A stretch of 64,000 nucleotides of DNA from assembly GCA_035556195.1 (NCBI GenBank), contig DATMFK010000028.1:1-64000 (forward strand). The letters run 5' to 3'. The stretch's first letter is position 1, and each line of letters begins with the position of its first letter. The notes beneath the pieces are model-generated. The model saw only the letters and a program-made list of their open reading frames with translations. It had not been told where the DNA came from and did not search any database. Below, piece by piece: positions 8,653 to 16,517 of the stretch. Position numbers and translations under genes: made by a program. This DNA is from G016756615 sp035556195 (lineage in GTDB: Bacteria; Pseudomonadota; Alphaproteobacteria; Rhizobiales; Rhizobiaceae).

Positions 8653-10113
8653 ATGAGCAGCATGTCCGAAACCATGACCGGCGCGGCGCGCTACAGGTCG
8701 GGCGTCATGGAATACAAGAAGATGGGCTATTGGGAACCGGACTATGAGCCGAAGGACACAGACGTCATTTCGCTCTTCCGGATTACCCCGCAGGAGGGCG
8801 TCGATCCGATCGAGGCGGCGGCAGCTGTAGCCGGCGAATCCTCGACGGCCACCTGGACGGTGGTGTGGACGGATCGGCTCACGGCCTGCGAGAAATACCG
8901 GGCCAAGGCCTATCGCGTCGATCCCGTGCCAAATGCGCCGGGGCAATACTTCGCCTATATCGCCTACGATCTCGACCTGTTCGAGCCGGGGTCGATCGCC
9001 AACCTGTCGGCCTCCATCATCGGCAACGTCTTCGGCTTCAAACCCTTGAAGGCGCTAAGGCTCGAGGACATGCGTTTTCCCGTCGCGTACGTGAAGACCT
9101 TCCAGGGGCCGGCAACCGGGATCGTGGTCGAACGGGAACGGCTCGACAAATTTGGCCGGCCACTTCTCGGGGCGACGGTGAAGCCGAAGCTCGGCCTGTC
9201 CGGCCGCAACTACGGCCGCGTTGTCTACGAGGCGCTCAAAGGCGGGCTCGATTTCACCAAGGACGACGAGAACATCAACTCGCAGCCTTTCATGCATTGG
9301 CGCGATCGGTTCCTCTACTGCATGGAGGCCGTCAACAAGGCGCAAGCCGAGACGGGGGAGATCAAGGGGACCTATCTCAATGTCACCGCCGCCACGATGG
9401 AGGACATGTACGAGCGTGCCGAATTCGCGCGCGATCTCGGCTCCGTCATCGTCATGATCGACTTGGTCATCGGCTATACCGCGATCCAGTCCATGGCCAA
9501 ATGGGCGCGCAGGAACGACATGGTGCTCCATCTCCACCGCGCCGGGCACTCGACCTATACGCGGCAGAAGAGCCACGGCGTGTCGTTCCGGGTCATCGCC
9601 AAATGGATGCGGCTTGCGGGCGTCGATCACATCCATGCCGGCACGGTGGTCGGCAAGCTCGAGGGCGATCCGGCCACAACCAAGGGTTACTACGATGTCT
9701 GCCGCGAGGACTTCAATCCGATGCGGCTGGAGAATGGCATCTTCTTCGACCAGCACTGGGCGTCGCTCAACAAGCTGATGCCCGTCGCATCGGGCGGCAT
9801 CCATGCGGGGCAGATGCATCAATTGCTGGATCTGCTCGGCGAGGATGTGGTGCTGCAGTTCGGCGGCGGCACGATCGGCCATCCGATGGGCATAGCCGCC
9901 GGCGCCACAGCCAATCGCGTTGCGCTGGAAGCCATGATCCTCGCCCGCAACGAGGGCCGCGACTATGTGCGCGAGGGGGCGGAAATCCTCGATGCCGCGG
10001 CACGGCATTGCCTGCCCCTGAAGCAGGCGCTCGATACCTGGAAAGACGTCACCTTCAACTACGCCTCGACTGACACCCCGGACTTCGTGCCGGTCGCGAC
10101 AGCGGCTGAATAG
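8653..10113 (+). CDS. cbbL: Ribulose bisphosphate carboxylase large subunit, form IC
   Basis: This 486-residue protein is the catalytic subunit of RuBisCO. The active-site Lys in TVKPKLGLSG (K177), the carbamylated Lys in DFTKDDEN (K203, metal ligands D205 and E206) and loop 6 HAGTVVGKLEGD are all intact. The N-terminus MEYKKMGYWEPDYEPKDTD and the length are characteristic of proteobacterial red-type (form IC) enzymes, which use CbbX as activase; that gene follows. AGGAAAGGA precedes the start. The 11-base gap to cbbS indicates co-translation of the two subunits. Confidence 0.98.
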   Translation: MSSMSETMTGAARYRSGVMEYKKMGYWEPDYEPKDTDVISLFRITPQEGVDPIEAAAAVAGESSTATWTVVWTDRLTACEKYRAKAYRVDPVPNAPGQYFAYIAYDLDLFEPGSIANLSASIIGNVFGFKPLKALRLEDMRFPVAYVKTFQGPATGIVVERERLDKFGRPLLGATVKPKLGLSGRNYGRVVYEALKGGLDFTKDDENINSQPFMHWRDRFLYCMEAVNKAQAETGEIKGTYLNVTAATMEDMYERAEFARDLGSVIVMIDLVIGYTAIQSMAKWARRNDMVLHLHRAGHSTYTRQKSHGVSFRVIAKWMRLAGVDHIHAGTVVGKLEGDPATTKGYYDVCREDFNPMRLENGIFFDQHWASLNKLMPVASGGIHAGQMHQLLDLLGEDVVLQFGGGTIGHPMGIAAGATANRVALEAMILARNEGRDYVREGAEILDAAARHCLPLKQALDTWKDVTFNYASTDTPDFVPVATAAE

Positions 10114-10124
10114 GAGGAAGAGCC

Positions 10125-10544
10125 ATGCGCATCACCCAGGGAGCTTTTTCGTTCCTTCCCGACCTGACCGACGACCAGATTCGCGCTCAGGTCCAATATT
10201 GCATCGACAAGGGCTGGGCCGTCAGCCTGGAGTTCACCGACGACCCTCACCCGCGCAACACCTATTGGGACATGTGGGGACACCCGATGTTCGACAATCC
10301 GGATGCAGGCGCGCTCATGCTGGAACTCGCAGACTGCCGCAAGGCATACGGCGATCGCTATATCCGTGTGGTCGCCTTCGATGCATCGCATGGCTGGGAG
10401 TCGGTGAAACTGTCCTTCATCGCCGGCCGCCCCGAGGACGAGCCGGGTTATCGGCTGGAACGGGAGGAGACCGGCGGCAGGACAATCCGCTACACGACCA
10501 AGGCCTATGCGACCGACCGGCCGGCGGGCACGCGCTACGGGTGA
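10125..10544 (+). CDS. cbbS: Ribulose bisphosphate carboxylase small subunit, red type
   Basis: This 139-residue subunit caps the L8 core of RuBisCO. It begins MRITQGAFSFLPDLTDDQI and contains WDMWGHPMFD, both typical of red-type small subunits, and has the C-terminal extension (residues about 110-139) that forms the beta-hairpin barrel in this group. AGGAGGAAGAGCC precedes the ATG. It is followed by a 198-base gap holding a repeat, the longest gap in the operon. Confidence 0.97.
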   Translation: MRITQGAFSFLPDLTDDQIRAQVQYCIDKGWAVSLEFTDDPHPRNTYWDMWGHPMFDNPDAGALMLELADCRKAYGDRYIRVVAFDASHGWESVKLSFIAGRPEDEPGYRLEREETGGRTIRYTTKAYATDRPAGTRYG

Positions 10545-10565
10545 TACAATCGATCCACGCTTGCA

Positions 10566-10640
10566 CTGCCCCTCATCGGCCTGCCGGCCACTTCTCCCCG
10601 TGAAGGACGGCTACCCGTACGGTGTAGGCCGGGAGAAGGA
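10566..10640. repeat. RIME-like rhizobial palindromic intergenic element
   Basis: CTTCTCCC (10591-10598) and GGGAGAAG (10631-10638) form an inverted repeat, with a nested near-palindrome around GTAC between them, preceded by CCCCTCATCGGCCTGCCGGC. This wording is typical of the RIME-type mosaic elements scattered between genes of rhizobia. It lies between cbbS and cbbX and could fold in the mRNA, lowering or protecting part of the transcript. The family assignment is from memory. Confidence 0.6.
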
Positions 10641-10742
10641 CGCCGTCATCTCTACTTTCGCCGATCGCCGGCGTTGCGATTGGCGAAACCTAAGCGGCCA
10701 GGACAGTGAGTGGCCGAAGTATCGGTTGACAAGGAGAATGCG

Positions 10743-11657
10743 ATGTCCATCGCGACGGAAGCGCTTCAATCGGGTATTCAAGCACCGGTCGATTTGCGCG
10801 AGGAGTTCGAAAGCTCCGGGGTGAAGGCCGTGCTCGATGAGCTCGACCGCGACCTGATCGGCCTCGCCCCGGTCAAGCAGCGCATCCGCGAGACGGCCGC
10901 GCTGTTGCTGGTCGAACGCGCTCGCCGGCGCATGGGGCTCGAGCACGATACGCCGACACTGCATATGAGCTTCACCGGCAATCCCGGCACCGGCAAGACG
11001 ACGGTGGCACTGCGCATGGCCGACCTCCTTCATCGCCTTGGCTACATCCGAAAGGGGCACCTCGTGTCGGTGACCCGCGACGATCTTGTCGGGCAATATA
11101 TCGGACACACCGCCCCCAAGACGAAGGAGATCCTGAAAAGGGCAATGGGAGGCGTTCTGTTCATCGACGAGGCCTACTACCTGTATCGCCCGGAGAACGA
11201 GCGCGACTATGGGCAGGAGGCGATCGAGATCCTTCTGCAGGTGATGGAGAACCAGCGCGACGATCTGGTCGTGATTCTTGCTGGCTACACCAAGCGCATG
11301 GAACGTTTCTTCGAAAGCAATCCCGGGTTCCGCTCGCGCATCGCACACCATATCGACTTTCCGGACTACACGGACGGCGAACTCCTTGAGATCGCGAAAA
11401 GAATGCTGGATCAGCAGAATTACCGGCTGGACGAGACGGCAAATACCGCTATGTCGGAATATATCGCCCGGCGTCGCGCGCAACCGCACTTTGCCAATGC
11501 CCGATCGATCCGCAATGCGCTCGACCGGGCGCGTCTCAGGCAGGCGAACCGCCTGTTCGAGACGGCAAAGGCGCCACTCGACGCCGTCGCGCTTTCAACG
11601 ATCGCGGCGGAAGACATCACCGCCAGCCGCGTGTTCGGTCGGCCGACAGGAGCATGA
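10743..11657 (+). CDS. cbbX: Red-type RuBisCO activase, AAA+ protein
   Basis: This 304-residue AAA+ ATPase remodels inhibited form IC RuBisCO by pulling on the CbbL C-terminus and is itself activated by RuBP. Walker A GNPGTGKTT (residues 79-87), Walker B VLFIDEAYYL and the sensor region LAGYTKRM are present. ATG 10743 is chosen because AAGGAG lies at 10731-10736; an upstream in-frame start at 10710 lacks such a site. The last codon is one base from the next gene, so the pair is coupled. Confidence 0.95.
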   Translation: MSIATEALQSGIQAPVDLREEFESSGVKAVLDELDRDLIGLAPVKQRIRETAALLLVERARRRMGLEHDTPTLHMSFTGNPGTGKTTVALRMADLLHRLGYIRKGHLVSVTRDDLVGQYIGHTAPKTKEILKRAMGGVLFIDEAYYLYRPENERDYGQEAIEILLQVMENQRDDLVVILAGYTKRMERFFESNPGFRSRIAHHIDFPDYTDGELLEIAKRMLDQQNYRLDETANTAMSEYIARRRAQPHFANARSIRNALDRARLRQANRLFETAKAPLDAVALSTIAAEDITASRVFGRPTGA

Positions 11658-11658
11658 C

Positions 11659-12345
11659 ATGACGACCAAAACCCTCATCGCCCCATCGGTGCTGTCCTGC
11701 GACTTTTCGCGGCTGGGCGAAGAGGTCGAGGCGGTCGCCGCGGCAGGCGCCGACTGGATCCATCTCGATGTGATGGACGGTCACTTCGTCCCCAACATCA
11801 CCTTCGGCCCCCCGATCATCAAGGCAATCCGCAACCGCACCGATAAATTCTTCGACTGCCATCTCATGATCGCGCCTGCCGACCCTTATCTGGCGGGTTT
11901 CGCGGAAGCAGGCTGCGACGGCATCACGGTCCATGCCGAAGCCGGCCCACATCTCGACAGGTCGCTGCAGACGATCCGCAATCTCGGCAAGCGCGCCGGC
12001 GTGTCGCTCAACCCGTCGACGCCGGAAAGCGCTATCGAATATGTGCTCGATCGGCTTGATCTCGTGCTGATCATGACCGTGAATCCGGGCTTCGGTGGCC
12101 AGGCCTTCATCCCCGCGGTGGTCGAGAAGGTCCAGCGTGTGAAAGCGCTGATCGGCAACAGGCCGATCCGCATCGAGATCGACGGCGGCGTATCGCCCGA
12201 GACCGCTCCGCTCGTCACCGCGGCCGGTGCCGACGTGCTTGTCGCGGGGGCCGCCGTGTTCAAGGGAAGCGGGGTCGACGCTTATCGCCGCAACATCGAA
12301 GCGATCCGGACCGCGGCGGATCTTGCGGTTGGCAGAGCCGCCTGA
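11659..12345 (+). CDS. cbbE: Ribulose-phosphate 3-epimerase
   Basis: This 228-residue TIM-barrel enzyme interconverts xylulose 5-phosphate and ribulose 5-phosphate, supplying phosphoribulokinase. The motifs LIAPSVLSCDFSRLGEE, HLDVMDGHFVPN (metal and catalytic Asp) and DGGVSPETA (second catalytic Asp) are present. The start ATG 11659 follows the cbbX stop by one base. It completes the set of regenerative enzymes in the operon and is a CBB-specific copy by position. Confidence 0.95.
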   Translation: MTTKTLIAPSVLSCDFSRLGEEVEAVAAAGADWIHLDVMDGHFVPNITFGPPIIKAIRNRTDKFFDCHLMIAPADPYLAGFAEAGCDGITVHAEAGPHLDRSLQTIRNLGKRAGVSLNPSTPESAIEYVLDRLDLVLIMTVNPGFGGQAFIPAVVEKVQRVKALIGNRPIRIEIDGGVSPETAPLVTAAGADVLVAGAAVFKGSGVDAYRRNIEAIRTAADLAVGRAA

Positions 12346-12360
12346 GCAAAGGAGGCAAGA

Positions 12361-12918
12361 ATGGCGGAAATCCCCCCTGTCTGCGATTTCGGGTGGCCGG
12401 CAGTCGACGCCGTCCTTCCCGGTGTCGATGGACGCAGGCGTTCGATCTTCGAACAGGCCGGACCGAACGGGTTGGTGGTCGCCTTCATCTGCAACCATTG
12501 CCCCTATGTGAGGGCGGTCATCTCGCGCATCGTGCGCGACGCCAACGATCTCAAGGCCCATGGTGTCGGCTTCGTGGCCATCAGCTCCAACGATGCGACC
12601 GCCTACCCCGAGGATTCCTTCGACAATATGAAGGTGTTCGCCGAGGCCAATCAATTCACGTACCCCTATCTCTATGACGAGGATCAGGCGATAGCCCGCG
12701 CCTATCGGGCGGCTTGCACGCCCGACTTCTTTGGCTTCAACGGCAAGCTGACGTTGCAATATCGAGGCCGTCTCGACGCCTCGCGCAAGGAAACTGGGCC
12801 CAACGATCTCAAGCGCGATCTGTTCGAGGCAATGAAGCTGGTCGCCAGCTCCGGCGAGGGGCCGAGAGATCAGATCGCCTCGATCGGCTGCTCGATCAAA
12901 TGGAAGGAGCCGGTTTAA
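12361..12918 (+). CDS. Thioredoxin-family redoxin with CNHC motif
   Basis: This 185-residue protein has a thioredoxin/AhpC fold: hydrophobic strand LVVAFI followed by C44-N-H-C47-PYV, then FVAISSNDATAYPEDSF and the cis-Pro region AACTPDFFGF. It has no signal peptide, so it acts in the cytoplasm, reducing disulfides or peroxides. It starts 15 bases after the epimerase gene with AAAGGAGGC as ribosome-binding site, so it is the last gene of the cbb operon. Redox control of Calvin-cycle enzymes is a possible role but is not shown. The family is usually annotated as thioredoxin family protein. Confidence 0.85.
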   Translation: MAEIPPVCDFGWPAVDAVLPGVDGRRRSIFEQAGPNGLVVAFICNHCPYVRAVISRIVRDANDLKAHGVGFVAISSNDATAYPEDSFDNMKVFAEANQFTYPYLYDEDQAIARAYRAACTPDFFGFNGKLTLQYRGRLDASRKETGPNDLKRDLFEAMKLVASSGEGPRDQIASIGCSIKWKEPV

Positions 12919-12940
12919 GGCCGGTCGTCCGGTAATCCCT

Positions 12941-13008
12941 CATCCGACAACGCGGAGCCTGTCCTCGGCTGAGGCAAGACCCGTGGACAGGGTCCGCGAT
13001 GTCGGATG
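12941..13008. repeat. Long imperfect intergenic palindrome (24-base arms)
   Basis: The arms 12941-12964 and 12985-13008 are reverse complements with two mismatches and a 20-base loop. The left arm begins CATCCGACAACGCGGA and the right arm ends TCCGCGATGTCGGATG. It sits 22 bases after the end of the cbb operon and could act as its transcript terminator or stabiliser, although no T-run follows. A second weaker inverted repeat (GTGTC at 13064-13068 and GACAC at 13089-13093) follows. It resembles dispersed rhizobial palindromes. Confidence 0.7.
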
Positions 13009-13122
13009 GCGGACTTAGCACCAATCGTAACGTTGATTCGAATCCGGCGACCCAGACTAAAGCGTGTCCCCCGCAATCGGATACGGGCGACACACTCTGC
13101 GTATTTTCCGAATTCTCGCCGC

Positions 13123-13142
13123 GCCGACCGAATCCGGTCGGC
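13123..13142. terminator. Hairpin downstream of the cytochrome c gene
   Basis: GCCGACCG and CGGTCGGC form a perfect eight-base stem with the loop AATC, 11 bases beyond the stop of the minus-strand cytochrome gene and between two converging transcripts. No U-run follows on either strand, so termination is plausible but unproven. Confidence 0.4.
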
Positions 13143-13153
13143 CGCGAAATGCT

Positions 13154-13531
13154 TTAGGGGTGCTGTTTGAGATAGGCGATGACGTTGGCGATCTCGTCGT
13201 CCTTCTTGAGACCCGGGAATGCCATCTTGGTCCCCTTCACCATCGCCTTCGGATCCCTCAGATATTCGGTTAGCTTGGCTTCATCCCAGACCAGCCCTCC
13301 CTTGCCGGCGTCCGTCATCGCCGGAGAATATTTGAAATTAGGATGGGTCCCCGCCGTGCGGCCGATAACGCCCTTCAGAGACGGGCCGACCTTGTTCTTG
13401 TCCTCATCGGCGACATGACAGGCCTTGCACTTTGCAAATACCTTTTCACCCGCGGCCGCGTCCTGCGCCTGGGACTGACCGGCCCAGGCCATGACCACGG
13501 GGATAGCTGCAAAAACTGCGATGAAGCGCAT
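13154..13531 (-). CDS. Class I c-type cytochrome (periplasmic)
   Basis: This 125-residue protein has a signal peptide (MRFIAVFAAIPVVMAWAGQS, cleavage near AQA), a single haem site C35-K-A-C38-H39 and an axial Met in GTKMAFPG (M103), the pattern of cytochrome c2/c550-like electron carriers. ATG 13531 is preferred over an upstream TTG because AGAGGAAA precedes it. It lies among the methanol-oxidation genes but on the opposite strand, and could carry electrons from the XoxF/XoxG system to the terminal oxidase; that role is inferred. Confidence 0.9.
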   Translation of the reverse strand: MRFIAVFAAIPVVMAWAGQSQAQDAAAGEKVFAKCKACHVADEDKNKVGPSLKGVIGRTAGTHPNFKYSPAMTDAGKGGLVWDEAKLTEYLRDPKAMVKGTKMAFPGLKKDDEIANVIAYLKQHP

Positions 13532-13813
13532 GGCGTTTCCTCTCAATCGTCAAGGTGCCCCGACCGATTCCACTTTGCCGATGACTCGGTCCCGCCGGCG
13601 CACGCTTTTTCTTTGCGGGTGCGCAGAAGCTAGAGGGAGGATGGCCGAAGTCAATCGTACCATGGTCCGGCATCCCTTTTCCCATTGTTGACGGGCATAC
13701 CCCGAAACGCGTAGCCTCGATTGGTTCCGTTCGGCACCAGCGGGACACAGGGGGGCGTATGTCCGGCTCGGCGGCCGGCGGCGCGTGTTGGGCTCCCAAG
13801 CCGGAGGTGCCGC

Positions 13814-14023
13814 ATGAACATGGTCGATCTCATCCTGACGGTCTGTCTTACCGCACAGCCCACCAACTGCAGGACTGAGCACCTCTATTTCGAGAGCCGC
13901 GGTTCGCTCAACCAGTGCATGTTTCTCGCCCCTCCGGAAATCGCGAAATGGACGGAGGAACATCCGGGTTTCAGGGTAGTGCGCTGGAGATGTGCATTCC
14001 CTGGCCGCGAACGGTCGATCTAG
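13814..14023 (+). CDS. Small Cys-containing hypothetical protein
   Basis: This 69-residue protein starts at ATG 13814, with CCGGAGGTG about six bases upstream. It has four Cys residues (LTVCLTAQPTNCR, LNQCMFLAP, WRCAFPG), a hydrophobic N-terminus and an E-rich centre. It ends 10 bases before the ABC substrate-binding gene, so it is the first gene of that coupled operon. No known domain is recognised. The Cys pattern may bind metal or form disulfides. The strong ribosome-binding site and tight spacing argue that it is real. Confidence 0.7.
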   Translation: MNMVDLILTVCLTAQPTNCRTEHLYFESRGSLNQCMFLAPPEIAKWTEEHPGFRVVRWRCAFPGRERSI

Positions 14024-14033
14024 GCGGTGCCAC

Positions 14034-15011
14034 ATGCAGATTTCAAGGCGACAAATCCTGGCATTGCTCGCGATGCTGGCCATCCCGACCCGGCCCAGCC
14101 TCGCGGCGGCCAAGATCCGCATCGGTGTCCTCAAATTCGGCACGGTGAGTTGGGAGCTCGACACCCTGACCCACCACGGCTTCGATAGTGCGAACGGCAT
14201 CGAACTCGAGGTTGTTCCCTTTGCCGGCGAAGACGCGACCAATGTCGCGATGCTGGCGGGAGAGATCGACGTCATGGTCTCCGACTGGCTCTGGGTGTCC
14301 CGCCAGCGTTCCGAAGGTGGCGATGCAACGCTCGTTCCCTACTCCACGGCGGTCGGGGCTATCATGGTCGCGCAAGGCTCGCCGTTGCAGTCGCTGGCTG
14401 ATCTCAAGGGCAAGAAGCTTGGCGTCGCTGGCGGCCCGCTCGACAAGAGCTGGCTGCTGATCCAGGCCCTTGCCAGACGCGACCACGGCTTGGAGCTAGC
14501 GCAAGCCAACGATGTGGTTTTCGGCGCGTCGCCGCTGCTGTCGGAGAAGGCGATGCAGGGCGAACTCGATGCGGTCCTGAATTTCTGGCACTTCTGTGCC
14601 CGACTTGAGGCTAACGGCTTTCGACGCGTCATCGGCGCGCAGGATGCCGCAATCGCGCTCGGCGCCTCGGGCCCGGTGTCGGCGCTCGGCTATGTCTTTT
14701 CCGAGCAATGGGCCAAGCGCAACCTCGATGCCGTAACGGGCCTTATCAGGGCATCGGCGCAAGCCAAGGACCAGCTGGCGCGATCGAACGACGAGTGGCT
14801 TCGCCTGGCGCCACTGGTGCGCGCCGAGGGCAAGGAACTCGAGACGTTGCGCGACCGCTACCGCGAAGGCATTCCCCGCAGGCCGATCGCGCAGGAAGAA
14901 GCGGATGCCGGCAAGCTTTACCGTGTCCTGGCGGAGATCGGCGGCGAGAAGCTGGTCGGCAGCGCCCGTGAAATGGCGCCTGGAACCTTCTGGACGGGAT
15001 CGGCGAAATGA
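14034..15011 (+). CDS. ABC importer substrate-binding protein (NMT1/SsuA-like)
   Basis: This 325-residue protein starts with a Tat-like signal (SRRQILALLAMLAIP, cleavage near LAAA) and then shows the NMT1/SsuA-type layout KIRIGVLKFGTVSWELDTLT, with the domain hinge motif DLKGKKLGVAGGPLDKSW. ATG 14034 is chosen as the start before the signal. Its stop overlaps the permease ATG (ATGA). Members of this fold bind sulfonates, nitrate, thiamine precursors and similar compounds. The ligand here is unknown; the neighbours point to something needed by the PQQ dehydrogenase system. Confidence 0.85.
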   Translation: MQISRRQILALLAMLAIPTRPSLAAAKIRIGVLKFGTVSWELDTLTHHGFDSANGIELEVVPFAGEDATNVAMLAGEIDVMVSDWLWVSRQRSEGGDATLVPYSTAVGAIMVAQGSPLQSLADLKGKKLGVAGGPLDKSWLLIQALARRDHGLELAQANDVVFGASPLLSEKAMQGELDAVLNFWHFCARLEANGFRRVIGAQDAAIALGASGPVSALGYVFSEQWAKRNLDAVTGLIRASAQAKDQLARSNDEWLRLAPLVRAEGKELETLRDRYREGIPRRPIAQEEADAGKLYRVLAEIGGEKLVGSAREMAPGTFWTGSAK

Positions 15012-15814
15012 CCGAGGCACCAACCGGCTCCGACGCCGCAGTGCCGGCACGCCCAGGCACGCCGCTGCTGCCCGGTCTGACCGCCATCGCATCGCTCCTG
15101 GCCTTCGCAGTGCTTTGGGCATTGGCCGCGCATCTTTGGCCGAGCCGCGCATTCCCGCCACCCGGCGACGTCTGGCAAGTGTTCCTCCGGGAGGCGGCCA
15201 ATGGCGACCTCGCTTTCCACCTCGGAACGACGCTGGGCCGCGTCGCAGCCGCCTATGTCGTGGCCATGGTGATCGGCTCCGCCATCGGCGTATTCCTCGG
15301 GCTCAATCGCAGCGCCGACCGGTTCTTCAATCCCTGGCTCATTCTCTTCCTCAACTTCCCCGCATTGGTCGTCATCGTGCTCGCCTACATCTGGTTCGGT
15401 CTCAACGAGGCGGCTGCGGTCGGAGCCGTTGCGGTCAACAAGATCCCGAATGTCGCGGTAACTATGCGCGAGGGCGCCCGGGCGCTCGATCCGCGCTATA
15501 CGGATATGGCCGCGGTCTACCGTTTCGGGGCTTTCGACCGGCTGCGGCACGTGCTTTTCCCGCAACTTCAGCCTTATTTCGCGGCCGCCTCGCGTTCCGG
15601 CATCGCGCTGATCTGGAAGATCGTCCTTGTGGTCGAGTTGCTCGGCCGGTCGAACGGAGTCGGCTTCCAGATTCACCTCTATTTCCAGCTTTTCGACGTG
15701 GCCGCCATCCTCGCCTACACCCTCACTTTCGTAGCGGTCATGCTGCTTATCGAACTTCTCCTGGTGCAGCCCTTTGAACGACATGCAACCCGTTGGCGCA
15801 GGCGTCCCGCTTAG
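15008..15814 (+). CDS. ABC importer permease (SsuC/TauC-like)
   Basis: This 268-residue protein has about six membrane segments and the coupling-helix region EGARALDPRYTDMAAVYRFG, which contacts the ATPase, as in binding-protein-dependent (BPD) permeases of the sulfonate/nitrate group. It begins as ATGA overlapping the substrate-binding gene and overlaps the ATPase gene at its end by up to 41 bases. It should form the membrane channel of the importer encoded by 14034-16517. Confidence 0.88.
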   Translation: MTEAPTGSDAAVPARPGTPLLPGLTAIASLLAFAVLWALAAHLWPSRAFPPPGDVWQVFLREAANGDLAFHLGTTLGRVAAAYVVAMVIGSAIGVFLGLNRSADRFFNPWLILFLNFPALVVIVLAYIWFGLNEAAAVGAVAVNKIPNVAVTMREGARALDPRYTDMAAVYRFGAFDRLRHVLFPQLQPYFAAASRSGIALIWKIVLVVELLGRSNGVGFQIHLYFQLFDVAAILAYTLTFVAVMLLIELLLVQPFERHATRWRRRPA

Positions 15815-16517
15815 CGCCTATATCGCCGAAAAGACCTTCCGCTCGGCTGAGGGCGTCTCTCTCACAGCCTTGAAGGATCTGTCCTTCGAGGTCCGGGGAG
15901 GCGAATTTGCCTGCCTGTTCGGCCCGTCCGGATGCGGCAAGACGACAACGTTGCGGATACTGCTCGGCCTGGACAATGATTTCTCCGGCTCTGTCCAACT
16001 GCCCGCCGGCGCCCGCGCCGCGGCCGTTTTTCAGGAACCGGTGCTGCTGCCGTGGCGAACCGTCGAACAGAACGTACGCCTGGCCCTGCCTAGGGATCGG
16101 AGGGATGCCGATCTCGACGCGCTGTTCGATCATCTCGGCCTTGCGGCCATGCGATCGCTCTTCCCGTCCGAACTCTCGCTCGGTCTTGCCCGTCGGGCCG
16201 CCCTTGCCAGGGCCTTCGCCGTCGAACCATCCGTCCTGTTCCTGGACGAGCCCTTCGTGTCGCTCGACGAGCAGACGGCCGAAAGGCTGCGCCATCTTCT
16301 TCTTGCCGTATGGTCGGCACGCCCAACGACCGCCCTCATGGTCACGCACAATCTGCGCGAGGCGCTGATGCTCTCCGACCGCATCGTCGTGCTGTCCAAT
16401 CGCCCCGCCCACGTCGTCGGCGTCTTCGACGTAAGGCTGCCCCGACAATACCGTTCGGCTCAGGTGATGAGCGACCTCTTGCGATCGTTCCGGCAGAAGT
16501 TCCCGGAGTCCCTATGA
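15774..16517 (+). CDS. ABC importer ATPase with an altered signature motif
   Basis: This 247-residue ATPase has Walker A GPSGCGKTT, a Q-loop in FQEPVLLPW, Walker B VLFLDEPFVSLDE and the switch His in VTHNLREAL. The usual LSGGQ signature reads LSLGLARRAALARAFAV, keeping Ser and the second Gly only. The start is uncertain: TTG 15774 or ATG 15783, both inside the permease gene and neither with a strong ribosome-binding site. The stop overlaps the next ATG, so the metallohydrolase gene is coupled to it. Confidence 0.85.
   Translation: MNDMQPVGAGVPLSAYIAEKTFRSAEGVSLTALKDLSFEVRGGEFACLFGPSGCGKTTTLRILLGLDNDFSGSVQLPAGARAAAVFQEPVLLPWRTVEQNVRLALPRDRRDADLDALFDHLGLAAMRSLFPSELSLGLARRAALARAFAVEPSVLFLDEPFVSLDEQTAERLRHLLLAVWSARPTTALMVTHNLREALMLSDRIVVLSNRPAHVVGVFDVRLPRQYRSAQVMSDLLRSFRQKFPESL

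Noticed and set aside
13531..13546. Upstream TTG start for the cytochrome c gene
   Set aside because: The TTG overlaps the AGAGGAAA ribosome-binding site that serves ATG 13531, which directly begins the signal peptide.
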